Source: Williamsia limnetica (GTDB lineage Bacteria > Actinomycetota > Actinomycetes > Mycobacteriales > Mycobacteriaceae). Taken from it: a stretch of DNA of 64,000 nucleotides. The notes under the pieces were generated by a model that worked only from the letters and a program-made list of their open reading frames with translations, made no database searches and was not told the DNA's origin. Where the stretch lies: assembly GCF_003217475.1 (NCBI RefSeq), contig NZ_QJSP01000023.1:1-64000 (forward strand), read 5' to 3'. This document shows positions 32,991-41,193 of the stretch, piece by piece (position 1 is the stretch's first letter; each line of letters begins with the position of its first letter). A program made the translations under genes and the position numbers.

Positions 32991-33974
32991 GTGGGACGAA
33001 AAGTAGGCATCGGCCGTCGGCTGGGTCTCATTGCGGCGGCCGTGGCCGTGTCGCTGGCGGGTTGGCCCGGCGTGGTGGCGGCAGGTCCGGCAGCGGCGTC
33101 GGTGGAGCGGGTCGACGTCGTCGGTCCGCAGCGTCACGACCTGTCGATCAAGTCACCCGCGATGGGCCACCAGGTCCGGATCACGGTGCTGTTCCCGCGA
33201 ACGTCGCAGCCGCGCGGCAGCCTGTATCTCCTCGATGGAGGCGGACGTAAAACCGGAATCAGTGACTGGATCAACGAGGCCGGCGCGGAGGGATATTTCT
33301 CTGACAAGGACGTCAACGTCGTGCTGCCCGCCGGCCAGGGTGCGTTCTACACCGATTGGGAGCGCGTCGACCCGGCCTTCGGCCGCCCGCAGTGGGAGAC
33401 CTTCCTGACCGTCGAACTGCCTCCGCTCATCGACAAGCTCTACAACGGCAATGGGAACAACGCGATCGCTGGGTTGTCGATGGGTGGGCAGGCTGCCTAC
33501 ACGCTCGCGACCCGCAACCCGGACCGCTACACGGGTGTTGGATCGGTGAGTGGCTGTCCACTCACCACGGGGGTGCAGAACGAGGCGCAGATCCGGGCGG
33601 TCGTCGCCAGGGATGGCGGCGACGCGGCCAATATGTGGGGTAGCTGGGGTTCGGCGGGATGGGTCGACCACGATCCGGCGCGCCGGCTCGACGCCCTACG
33701 TGGCAAGAACATCTTCATCGGTGCAGGGTCAGGTGTGCCCGGGCCGCTGGATCAGAAGACCCGCCTCGACCCCGGCCGCAGCCGCCTCGAGAAGATCGCG
33801 ACGGGTTCGGTGCTCGAAATCGGGGCGCGGGAATGCTCTGAGGAGTTCGCCGACCTCATGCGGGCCGACGGGCTGCAACCCTTCGAGCACTTCCGACGTA
33901 TCGGCACCCACGCCTGGCCGTACTGGGCGGAGGACCTCGAGGTGATGTATCCGGTTCTCGCTCGCGGGCTCTAG
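32991..33974 (+). CDS. Secreted mycolyltransferase (antigen 85-like), copy 2
   Basis: 327 aa. Signal peptide GLIAAAVAVSLAGWPGVVAA. The sequence tracks copy 1 through the whole domain (GSLYLLDGGG, QGAFYTDW, NGNGNNAIAGLSMGGQAAY with Ser163, and RIGTHAWPYWAEDL), so the pair arose by tandem duplication. Start is GTG 32991 with GAGG nine bases upstream. Its stop and the convergent hisC stop share one CTAG. Confidence 0.92.
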   Translation: MGRKVGIGRRLGLIAAAVAVSLAGWPGVVAAGPAAASVERVDVVGPQRHDLSIKSPAMGHQVRITVLFPRTSQPRGSLYLLDGGGRKTGISDWINEAGAEGYFSDKDVNVVLPAGQGAFYTDWERVDPAFGRPQWETFLTVELPPLIDKLYNGNGNNAIAGLSMGGQAAYTLATRNPDRYTGVGSVSGCPLTTGVQNEAQIRAVVARDGGDAANMWGSWGSAGWVDHDPARRLDALRGKNIFIGAGSGVPGPLDQKTRLDPGRSRLEKIATGSVLEIGARECSEEFADLMRADGLQPFEHFRRIGTHAWPYWAEDLEVMYPVLARGL

Positions 33975-35032
33975 CGGGCGGCGCGTGCCTCGGCGAAGTC
34001 GAGGAACGTGTTGTTCTCGTGTGCCTCGGTGACCGTGACCCGGACACCCTCGCCGGCGAATGGCCGGATGATGACGCCGGCCTCGGTGGCATCGCGGGCG
34101 AATGCGATCGCGTCCTCGCCGAGATCGAGCCAGACGAAGTTGGCCTGACTCGGTGGCACCGAGTACCCGGCCTCCCGCAGTCGTCCGGTGACGCGCTGGC
34201 GCTCGGTCGCGATCGCGTCGGTGCGGGCCAGGAGTTCAGGCGCGGCATGCAGGCTGGCGATCGCCGCGGCCTGGGCCAACGAGTTGACGCTGAACGGGAC
34301 GTGGACCTTCAACAGGGCGTTGGTCACCGCCGGATCTGCGACCGCGTAACCCACTCGCAGCCCGGCGAGTCCGTACGCCTTGGAGAACGTTCTCAGGACG
34401 ACCAGGTTGGGGTACCGCCGGGTGAGCTCGATGGCATCGAACCGCTGCGCCTGAGAGGGCCGCAGATACTCGATGTAGGCCTCGTCGAGGGCGACCAGCA
34501 CATCGGAAGGAACTCGCGCGAGAAAGGCTTCCAGGGCGTCGGCATCGACCACTGTGCCCGTGGGGTTGTTCGGATTGCAGACGAAGATCAGTCGGGTGCG
34601 GTCGGTGATGGCGTCGGCCATCGCGGGTAGGTCGTGGACGCGACCGTCGGTCAACGGCACCTGAACAGGGTTTGCGCCGGCCACCCAGGTCGCCAGGGGA
34701 TAGGTCTCGAACGAGCGCCACGCGAAGAGAACCTCGTCGCCGGGCCGGGTCGCGATGGTGATCAGGTTCTGACACAGCGTGACCGACCCGCACCCGGTCT
34801 GGACGTTCTCCGGCGCGACGTCGAGGTGTTTGGCCAGCTCGCCCGTCAGCTCGACAGCGCCGTTGTCGGGGTAACGGTTGATTCCGGCGGCCGCTTCGGC
34901 GATCGCCGTCGCGACGCTCGGCAGCGGGCCAAAAGTCGTCTCGTTGCTCGCGAGCTTCAGCGCGCCGGGGATGTTCTTACCGGGGACGTACGCGGGGACG
35001 TCGGCGAGATCGGGGCGAATGTGCGGAGTCAC
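33971..35032 (-). CDS. hisC2: HisC2/Pat-type aminotransferase
   Basis: 353 aa from GTG 35032. Fold-type I PLP aminotransferase: KNIPGALKLASNETTFGPLPS, FVCNPNNPTGTVVDADAL, the D-EAYIEYL segment and RTFSKAYGLAGLRVGYA with the PLP lysine; C-terminal RPFAGEGVRVTV. It resembles the mycobacterial hisC2/pat product of the same length, which transfers amino groups to phenylpyruvate as well as histidinol-phosphate precursors. No his genes are adjacent, which favours the aromatic role. Confidence 0.9.
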   Translation of the reverse strand: MTPHIRPDLADVPAYVPGKNIPGALKLASNETTFGPLPSVATAIAEAAAGINRYPDNGAVELTGELAKHLDVAPENVQTGCGSVTLCQNLITIATRPGDEVLFAWRSFETYPLATWVAGANPVQVPLTDGRVHDLPAMADAITDRTRLIFVCNPNNPTGTVVDADALEAFLARVPSDVLVALDEAYIEYLRPSQAQRFDAIELTRRYPNLVVLRTFSKAYGLAGLRVGYAVADPAVTNALLKVHVPFSVNSLAQAAAIASLHAAPELLARTDAIATERQRVTGRLREAGYSVPPSQANFVWLDLGEDAIAFARDATEAGVIIRPFAGEGVRVTVTEAHENNTFLDFAEARAAR

Positions 35033-35137
35033 CTGATCCAATCTAGGCGACACCAAAACGCCCCCGACAAGCCGGTTTGCTCCGGCCGGTATCTGCTGTG
35101 TACTGTTTTGCTTCGGCAGTTCGAAAGGACTCCACCA

Positions 35138-35229
35138 GGAGGCGTGCCAGAGCGGCCGAATGGGACTCACTGCTAATGAGTTGTCTCGCTAAAACGAGAC
35201 CGGAGGTTCAAATCCTCTCGCCTCCGCCA
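35138..35229 (+). tRNA. tRNA-Ser (GCT)
   Basis: Acceptor GGAGGCG pairs with CGCCTCC, followed by G and an encoded CCA. Anticodon stem ACTCA/TGAGT surrounds loop CTGCTAA, giving anticodon GCT for AGC/AGU serine codons. A long variable arm (class II) and the T-loop GGTTCAAATCC are present. Length 92 with CCA. Confidence 0.95.
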
Positions 35230-35261
35230 GAGCACCAGCCTGACGAAAATTTAAAAAGCAC

Positions 35262-35334
35262 GCGCCCGTAGCTCAACGGATAGAGCACCTGACTACGGAT
35301 CAGGAGGTTAGGGGTTCGAATCCCTTCGGGCGCA
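35262..35334 (+). tRNA. tRNA-Arg (ACG)
   Basis: Acceptor GCGCCCG pairs with CGGGCGC, then A; no CCA is encoded. Anticodon stem CCTGA/TCAGG encloses CTACGGA, anticodon ACG (read as ICG). D-arm TAGCTCAACGGATAGAGCA and T-loop GGTTCGAATCC are normal. It lies 32 bases after tRNA-Ser, probably in one transcript. Confidence 0.95.
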
Positions 35335-35337
35335 CAG

Positions 35338-35387
35338 AAATACGGCCTGGACCTGCACACATGTGCGGTCCGGGCCGTATTTATTTT
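35338..35387 (+). terminator. Strong intrinsic terminator after tRNA-Arg
   Basis: AAATACGGCCTGGACC...GCAC pairs with GTGC-GGTCCGGGCCGTATTT: about 20 base pairs with one bulge and a four-base loop, then TATTTTG. This ends the two-tRNA transcript three bases beyond tRNA-Arg. Confidence 0.9.
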
Positions 35388-35404
35388 GATCTGTTTTGCC
35401 TCAA

Positions 35405-35443
35405 CTCAACACTTTGCCCTCAAATCAGCCTCAAAGCGTTGAG
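35405..35443. repeat. 12-bp inverted repeat downstream of tRNA-Arg
   Basis: CTCAACACTTTG (35405-35416) and CAAAGCGTTGAG (35432-35443) pair with one mismatch around a 15-base spacer. It is the first structured element after the terminator; it may be a second hairpin or a recombinase arm site. Confidence 0.5.
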
Positions 35444-36047
35444 TGATCGCGGCAGTCGGTGTCGCCTCTGGGACATCGGCTCGGCCGCGATGGGCTGGTC
35501 TCGGCGGTCTTCGCTGACGGTTTCCATCCGTCGCGCCGCGGACTTGCCGAGGGTGCGGGGCGCGGATCTGAGGCCTCGTTGCCAGACAAGCCCCGCGGCT
35601 TCTCCGGAGTGCAGCATCGATTGACGTTGTTTCGGGCCGAGTCGCAGAGGAGCATTGGGCCTGTCGAAGTCAACGAGCGGAATCGCGATCTGAGGGTCTA
35701 CTGTCGCCGCGGCCCGACTGGCGATCAGGACGCAACTCGCGCCGCTCGCACAGAGTCGAGTGAGCCTTCTGCGCTAAATCCAATTAGCGCAGATGGGATG
35801 CTTACTGACCTGCGGCCAACTCGCTGCTGCCGTCGCACCGGGAGTTGGGGTCGCCGCCGTGCCCGCCACGCCGCGGAAGCCTCCGTTCCGACGCGAGAGC
35901 GGTCGTCAAAACATCCAAATCAGCGCCTGAAAACAGTGGTATGACGTGGACCAACTGCTTGACGGAGTGTGATTCACGCGATACTTTGGGTCCTGAAATA
36001 GGAACGAATTGATCGTCAAGTTCGTATATATGAACAACGGAGGCGCA
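35444..36047. other. 600-base stretch without a supported gene
   Basis: Open frames on both strands here (the longest runs to 35944) show no family motif, signal sequence or ribosome-binding site and an unnatural arginine/serine bias. A GTGATTCAC palindrome at 35969-35977 and AT-rich words up to 36030 suggest the promoter of the CoA-transferase operon. Position after a tRNA fits a spent integration site, but no integrase remnant is recognisable. Confidence 0.45.
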
Positions 36048-37241
36048 ATGCCTACAGATTCATCACCACTGGCCGGAATCACTGTGATCGCGTTGGAACA
36101 CGCGGTGGCGGCCCCCTTTGCTTCGCGTCAACTCGCCGATCTGGGCGCCCGGGTCATCAAGATTGAACGTGTCGACGGTGGCGACTTCGGGCGCGACTAC
36201 GACCGGGCGATCAACGGAATCCTGTCCAGCGTTTTCATGTGGACGAGTAGAAGCAAGGAGTCCGTCGCCATCGACCTGCGATCTGTTCCGGGGAGACGAC
36301 TCCTCGATGAGCTGCTGCGACGCGCGGACGTGCTGCTGCAGAATCTGGGACCGGGCGCGCTGGACCGGCTGGGTTTTCCCAGCGATGAGCTGCGCTCGCA
36401 GTACCCCCGCCTGGTGACGGTGTCGAACACCGGTTACGGAACGTCCGGGCCGGATTCGGGCAAACGCGCCTACGACGCTTTGATCCAGGCTGAATCCGGA
36501 ATAACGGCCGCGACCGGTTCGGCGACTGAGATGGCCAAACCCGGTTTCTCCGCAGCGGACGTGTCTTCGGGCATGTACATGTTCGCTGCGACCCTCACCG
36601 GTCTGTACCAGCGCGAACGAACCGGTGAAGGCGCGACCTTCGACGTCGCCATGCTCGATTCCATGACCGACGCATTCGCCAACCACATCTACAAGTCGCA
36701 GTACACCGGCGAACCGACCGACCGCTACGGAATGGCTCACCCTTTCGCAGTCCCCTACGGGGCGTACCTGGCATCCGACGGTCCACTGATGTTGGGAATT
36801 CAGAACGATCGGGAATGGGCCAGATTCACGTCCCAAGTGCTCGGACGATCCGAACTGGCAGACCATCCCGACTATGCGACAAACGTGGCTCGGACGAAGA
36901 ATCGCGTCGGCGTGGACGCCATCGTGGGTGAGTTCTTCTCCAGTCGCGACTCAGCTTGTCTCAGTGGGCTTTTGGACAATGCAGAAATCGCCTGGGCCAA
37001 GATCAACAATTCTCTCGAGGTGGCTGACCATCCGCAGTTCATCGCGCGCGATCGGTGGGTCGAGACGGACTCCCCGGCCGGGCCGGTGAAAACTCTCAAA
37101 CAGGTGATCGTCGAGCGGGGCAAGGAGTGGTCCTACGGGCCCATTCCCGGGTTGGGTGAGCACACCGAACGCGTGTTGGCCGAGGTGGGTTTCACTGAGT
37201 CTGAGATATCTGAGATGCGAGCGTCCGGAGCGATCGCATGA
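36048..37241 (+). CDS. CaiB/BaiF family (class III) CoA-transferase
   Basis: 397 aa. GGAGG precedes ATG 36048. Typical features are LAGITVIALEHAVAAPFASR, LADLGARVIKIERV, a region AIDLRSVPGRRLLDELLRRAD, and KRAYDALIQAESG with the catalytic aspartate (about residue 143). Class III enzymes move CoA between carboxylates, e.g. succinyl-CoA to itaconate, mesaconate or citramalate. Its stop overlaps the next start (ATGA), the first gene of an ABC importer, so the enzyme likely activates the imported acid. Confidence 0.92.
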   Translation: MPTDSSPLAGITVIALEHAVAAPFASRQLADLGARVIKIERVDGGDFGRDYDRAINGILSSVFMWTSRSKESVAIDLRSVPGRRLLDELLRRADVLLQNLGPGALDRLGFPSDELRSQYPRLVTVSNTGYGTSGPDSGKRAYDALIQAESGITAATGSATEMAKPGFSAADVSSGMYMFAATLTGLYQRERTGEGATFDVAMLDSMTDAFANHIYKSQYTGEPTDRYGMAHPFAVPYGAYLASDGPLMLGIQNDREWARFTSQVLGRSELADHPDYATNVARTKNRVGVDAIVGEFFSSRDSACLSGLLDNAEIAWAKINNSLEVADHPQFIARDRWVETDSPAGPVKTLKQVIVERGKEWSYGPIPGLGEHTERVLAEVGFTESEISEMRASGAIA

Positions 37242-38134
37242 TCCGGGGATTGTGTGCACTACTGCTGACGGTCGTGGTCGTCGCCGGATGCACCACCGAC
37301 AACGGCGGACTCATACTCAAAGACCTGGCTCCGCTGGCTGTACCCGCAGCCGACCCGGCGCTGGCCGAACTGTTGCCCGACGACATCCGTGAGCGGGGTG
37401 CGGTGACCGCGGGTAGCCCACTGTCCAGTCAGCCGTTGTACTTTCGCACCGGTGACACGGGCGAACCCACGGGGTTGACGGTCGACTTCGTCTCCACCGC
37501 GTCGGCCATTCTCGGCCTCCGCGTCGAGTGGCTGCAACTCCCATACGCCGGACTGCCGCCCGCACTGTTGTCGCGAAAGATCGACGTCGCCGCAGCGCAA
37601 TTCAGCCCGACTCCGGAAAATCTGAAGGCCATCAACGTCATCTCGCTATACCGGACCGCGACCAGCGTGCTGACCCTGCGGTCCGGTGGCCCCGAAATCG
37701 AAGAACCCCTCGACGCCTGCGGGCTGGCCTTTGCCATCACCGCAGGATCCAAGCCGGATGCACAGGCAGGCGAGCAGATCGGCGAGATCTGTGCCGAAGC
37801 CGGGCTAACGAAGCCGACCGTCGAGGGCTATCCGACCTTGGTCGCCGGACTCACCGCGGTTCGCGCCCGACGCGTCGATGGCTTCATCGAGCCGACGCCG
37901 GTCGCTCTCTACGAACGCGACAAGGGCGATGTCTACGAGGTTCGACTCGAAAGTCAATTCGGAGAGCGAATCACCGGATTCGGCCTTCCCCTTGATGATC
38001 CGGAGCTGACGAACGCCTACAAGGCAGCGTTCGACAAGATGGTCGCCGACGGCACCTACTTGGAAATACTTCGTCGGTGGAGCTTTGAGTCGCTCAAGAT
38101 CGACAAGCCTGTGTTGAACGGAGAAACAAAATGA
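37238..38134 (+). CDS. ABC importer substrate-binding lipoprotein (SBP_bac_3)
   Basis: 298 aa. MIRGLCALLLTVVVVAGC has a lipobox with Cys18, so it is anchored outside the membrane. The mature protein has the family 3 solute-binding fold: LVDFVS-like GLTVDFVSTASAILGLRVEW, PPALLSRKIDVAAAQFSPTPE, and LAFAITAGSKPDAQAGEQ. The family binds polar amino acids, opines and related small acids. Adjacent permease and ATPase complete the importer. The real ligand may be a carboxylate used by the flanking CoA enzymes. Confidence 0.9.
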   Translation: MIRGLCALLLTVVVVAGCTTDNGGLILKDLAPLAVPAADPALAELLPDDIRERGAVTAGSPLSSQPLYFRTGDTGEPTGLTVDFVSTASAILGLRVEWLQLPYAGLPPALLSRKIDVAAAQFSPTPENLKAINVISLYRTATSVLTLRSGGPEIEEPLDACGLAFAITAGSKPDAQAGEQIGEICAEAGLTKPTVEGYPTLVAGLTAVRARRVDGFIEPTPVALYERDKGDVYEVRLESQFGERITGFGLPLDDPELTNAYKAAFDKMVADGTYLEILRRWSFESLKIDKPVLNGETK

Positions 38135-39015
38135 GCTCGGTATCGATGGACCAGCCCGTGTCGATGGACAAGAGCGCCCCCGAAGCGATACCGGTGCGGA
38201 GGACAAAACCGATCTCCCACTGGCTCTGGGGATTGCTTGCACTGGTCTTGGTCGTGGTGGCGGCAATCGGTGTCGCGAACAACAAGAACCTCGACTACGG
38301 CGTTGTCGGCCACTACATGTTCAACTCGAACATCTTGCACGGCCTGCTGCTCACGCTTGTCCTGGCCATCTCGGCCGAGGTGCTCGCGACGATCATCGGG
38401 ATTGTGGTGGCCTACGGCCGACTGAGCTCCAAACCGGTGTTCAGGACGATCTGCTGGGTGTACACCTGGGTCTTCCGGAGCGTTCCGACTATTGTCCAGA
38501 TCCTCATCCTGGGTAACATCGCTCTCTTCATACCGAGTATCACCATCCGCATCCCGCTGACAGATGTCACCGTGCTGGATGCGGACACGAACTCCCTGAT
38601 CAGCAGTTTCGCGGCGGCGCTCATCGCGCTGGCCCTTCACGACGGTGCGTACAACGCGGAGATCTTCCGTTCCGGGATCACCGCGATCGGTCGCGGCCAA
38701 TACGAGGCGAGTAATGCTCTGGGCCTGACCTGGTGGCAGATGCAGCGGAAGGTTGTTCTGCCACAGGCAGTTCGTATCGTGATCCCTCCGTACACCAGCC
38801 AATTCATCACGTTGATAAAACTGACCTCCCTGGTCTCGGTCCTGGCGGTCGGTGATCTGTTGACGGAGGCGCAGAACATCAGCAACAACAATCAGCGCAC
38901 GATCGAACTCCTCATCGTCGCCTCTGTGTGGTTCTTGCTGGTCACCAGCATCGCGTCGGTGGGCCAGTACTTCATCGAAAAGCGTCTCGGACGCTCGACC
39001 AGAAGGGCAGTTTGA
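38131..39015 (+). CDS. Amino-acid-type ABC permease (HisM/GlnP family)
   Basis: 294 aa. A leading cytoplasmic part is followed by about five or six membrane helices, with the EAA loop seen as QYEASNALGLTWWQMQRKVVLPQAVRIVIPPY, which contacts the ATPase. The segment ILHGLLLTLVLAISAEVLAT opens the BPD_transp_1 domain. One permease gene only, so it would act as a homodimer. ATG overlaps the preceding stop by four bases. Confidence 0.92.
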   Translation: MSSVSMDQPVSMDKSAPEAIPVRRTKPISHWLWGLLALVLVVVAAIGVANNKNLDYGVVGHYMFNSNILHGLLLTLVLAISAEVLATIIGIVVAYGRLSSKPVFRTICWVYTWVFRSVPTIVQILILGNIALFIPSITIRIPLTDVTVLDADTNSLISSFAAALIALALHDGAYNAEIFRSGITAIGRGQYEASNALGLTWWQMQRKVVLPQAVRIVIPPYTSQFITLIKLTSLVSVLAVGDLLTEAQNISNNNQRTIELLIVASVWFLLVTSIASVGQYFIEKRLGRSTRRAV

Positions 39016-39018
39016 GTC

Positions 39019-39819
39019 ATGAGCACACTCGAGGTCGTCAGAGTGAACAAAACATATTCCGGCACACCAATTCTCAAAGATGTGAGTTTGACCGTCGAAG
39101 ACGGAACGGTCAGTTGTTTGCTCGGCCCATCAGGGTCTGGCAAGAGCACGCTCCTACGGGTGATGAACGGTCTCGTGAATGCCAATTCAGGCTACGTCCG
39201 ACTCGGCTCCGATGTGATCGGTAACCGTTTGGTCGAGCGTCGCGGTGTCACCGAACTGGTTCCGCTCGGATCGCGTGAGCAGAGTCGGCAACGCCGGAAG
39301 ATCGGAATGGTTTTCCAGCAGTTCAATCTCTTCCCGCACATGACGGTTGCGCAGAACCTTGATCTGGGTGCCCACTACGCGGGCATCGGCTCCCGGCGGG
39401 AGCGCAGTGACAGCATTGATCGACTGCTGGATCTGATCGGTCTGCCGGACAAGCGAGATGCCTACCCCGGTGAGCTCTCGGGTGGCCAGCAACAGCGGGT
39501 GGCGATCGCCCGGGCATTGATGGTCGAACCGGAGGTGATGCTGTTCGACGAACCGACGTCAGCCCTGGATCCTGAACTGGTCTCCGGCGTCCTGAAGATC
39601 ATCAAGACTCTTTCTGAGCAGGGGATGACTCTGGTGATCGTCACGCATGAGATGCGGTTTGCCCGTGACGTCGCCGACCAGGTGGTCTTTCTCGCTGATG
39701 GATCGGTCTGCGAGACGGGCACACCCGCAGAGTTCTTCACCAAGCCCAAGACCGAACGTGCCAGGGCATTTCTCGACGTCGAGTTGCACACGGCGAGTGC
39801 TCACCAGGACACTCAGTAG
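39019..39819 (+). CDS. Amino-acid-type ABC transporter ATPase
   Basis: 266 aa. Walker A GPSGSGKSTLLR, Q-loop VFQQFNLFPHMT, signature LSGGQQQRVAIARAL, Walker B VMLFDEPTSALDPE and H-loop VIVTHEMRFARDV. It belongs to the GlnQ/HisP group that drives polar amino-acid uptake. It has an unusual insert between the Walker A helix and the Q-loop (RLVERRGVTELVPLGSREQS). Confidence 0.95.
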   Translation: MSTLEVVRVNKTYSGTPILKDVSLTVEDGTVSCLLGPSGSGKSTLLRVMNGLVNANSGYVRLGSDVIGNRLVERRGVTELVPLGSREQSRQRRKIGMVFQQFNLFPHMTVAQNLDLGAHYAGIGSRRERSDSIDRLLDLIGLPDKRDAYPGELSGGQQQRVAIARALMVEPEVMLFDEPTSALDPELVSGVLKIIKTLSEQGMTLVIVTHEMRFARDVADQVVFLADGSVCETGTPAEFFTKPKTERARAFLDVELHTASAHQDTQ

Positions 39820-39872
39820 GGTGGATCACACCAATCGTGAGGAGTGAGTCGAAAGCAGGTGGCACCGCACCC

Positions 39873-40598
39873 ATGGACAACCGGACGGTCTCCAGAGTCG
39901 TCTCCATCCTCGAACTCGTCGCCGCTGAACAGAGCGGGATGACGCTCACGCAGCTGAGCCGGGCTCTGGACGCCCCGAAGTCGTCGGTACACGGAATAGT
40001 GCGGACTCTCGAGCACTCCGGGTATTTGTTCCGCAGCAGGTCGACATACCATATCGGCCCCTCGATCAATGGCTTGGCAGCGGCTTCGTCGACATCGGTC
40101 ATCGAGTTGGCCAAGCCCGTGATCGAGAAGCTGGCAATGGATTTCGACGAGACGGTGTTGCTCGGTACCCGTGTCGGTGAAGCGGTCGCATACCAGTACT
40201 TCGTGGAATCCGCACAGCCGGTGAGATTCTCGCCACCGCGGGTCCGCAAGAGTCAGCCACGACCGTCGTCGATCATGAAACTCTATCTTGCTTATCGATC
40301 CGTCGCCGAGCGCGAAAGCTACCTGACATCACACATTCTCGACGCAGAAGAACGCGTGACGATGGACAACGAACTGGCCACTGTCCGTGCTACCGGGTTC
40401 GCCTACAACCGCGGAGAAACGGCAGCTGGATTGACGGCCATCGCGATCGGGCTCTTCGCCGAATCCCATCTCATGGCCGGCATCTCGATTGCCGGCCCGA
40501 CGGACCGAATGAATCCGCAACTGGAGCGGATGGCCGATGGCCTGACCGCGGCCAACCGGCAGATCTCGGACATGCTCGGCCATCTCGACGAGGCGTGA
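39873..40598 (+). CDS. IclR-family transcriptional regulator
   Basis: About 241 aa. N-terminal winged helix RVVSILELVAAEQSGMTLTQ, LSRALDAPKSSVHGIVRTLEHSGYL, then the C-terminal effector domain (VIEKLAMDFDETVLLGTRVG ... RGETAAGLTAIAIGLF). IclR proteins respond to small organic acids. It is 53 bases downstream of the ATPase on the same strand and likely controls this importer/CoA-transferase unit. An earlier GTG at 39837 is possible. Confidence 0.88.
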   Translation: MDNRTVSRVVSILELVAAEQSGMTLTQLSRALDAPKSSVHGIVRTLEHSGYLFRSRSTYHIGPSINGLAAASSTSVIELAKPVIEKLAMDFDETVLLGTRVGEAVAYQYFVESAQPVRFSPPRVRKSQPRPSSIMKLYLAYRSVAERESYLTSHILDAEERVTMDNELATVRATGFAYNRGETAAGLTAIAIGLFAESHLMAGISIAGPTDRMNPQLERMADGLTAANRQISDMLGHLDEA

Positions 40599-40646
40599 GG
40601 CGGCGCCTCTGCTGCAGTCGGCCGCCCTGACCGGACGTTGCGGTTA

Positions 40647-40661
40647 TTTGGTAGAACCATT
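40647..40661. promoter_or_regulatory. TTTGGT-type operator, site 1 (MaoC-CitE promoter)
   Basis: TTTGGTAGAACCATT: TGGT and ACCA arms around AGA. One of five related palindromes in this window with consensus TTTGGTC-N-GACCATT, close to what is known for FadR/GntR-type operators. It lies 80 bases before the maoC start; the spacer between arms differs by one from the other four. Confidence 0.5.
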
Positions 40662-40740
40662 TAGTGTTGAGTGTGTAGGACCGGCCGGCGGTGTCTCATC
40701 GCCTGCAGACATCACGGACGTTCGAGAGAGGATGTGCCCC

Positions 40741-41193
40741 ATGGCAGGGCTCTGGTTTGATGAATTGACGGTAGGTCAGACTTTCGAACACGCGATTCGA
40801 CGTACCGTGACCGAAACCGACAACGTGTTGTTCTCGGCGATGACCCATAACCCGGCTCAGTTGCACCTCGATGAGGAGTACATGAAGGGGACCGATTTCG
40901 GGCAGCGGATCGTGAACAGTGCTTTCACGCTCGGACTTATGGTCGGCATCTCGGTCGGGGACACCACCCTGGGAACGGCCGTGGCAAACCTGGGCTGGGA
41001 CGAGGTCAGATTTCCCAACCCACTTTTCCACGGCGACACCGTTCACGTGACCACCGAAGTGCTGGAACTGCGGGAGTCGAAATCTCGTCCCTATCAGGGG
41101 ATCGTGGTGTTTCTGCACAAGGCGTACAACCAGCACGACGAGGTCGTCGGCTCGTGTAAACGCGCAGGTCTGCAGCGGAAGAAGCCGCAGTGA
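40741..41193 (+). CDS. MaoC-family enoyl-CoA hydratase
   Basis: 150 aa, single hotdog. FDELTVGQTFEHAIRRTVTE, then DNVLFSAMTHNPAQLHLDEEYM with the hydratase-2 catalytic Asn/His region, and FGQRIVNSAFTLGL. It is most like the MaoC hydratases in itaconate/mesaconate and citramalate pathways, which add water across the C=C of a branched C5 acyl-CoA. The CitE-like gene starts inside its stop codon (GTGA), a firm sign of a two-step hydration-lyase pair. Confidence 0.88.
   Translation: MAGLWFDELTVGQTFEHAIRRTVTETDNVLFSAMTHNPAQLHLDEEYMKGTDFGQRIVNSAFTLGLMVGISVGDTTLGTAVANLGWDEVRFPNPLFHGDTVHVTTEVLELRESKSRPYQGIVVFLHKAYNQHDEVVGSCKRAGLQRKKPQ

Noticed and set aside
35459-35944. 161-codon plus-strand frame after the tRNAs
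   Set aside because: Ser/Arg-biased, no start signals, no integrase or other motif.
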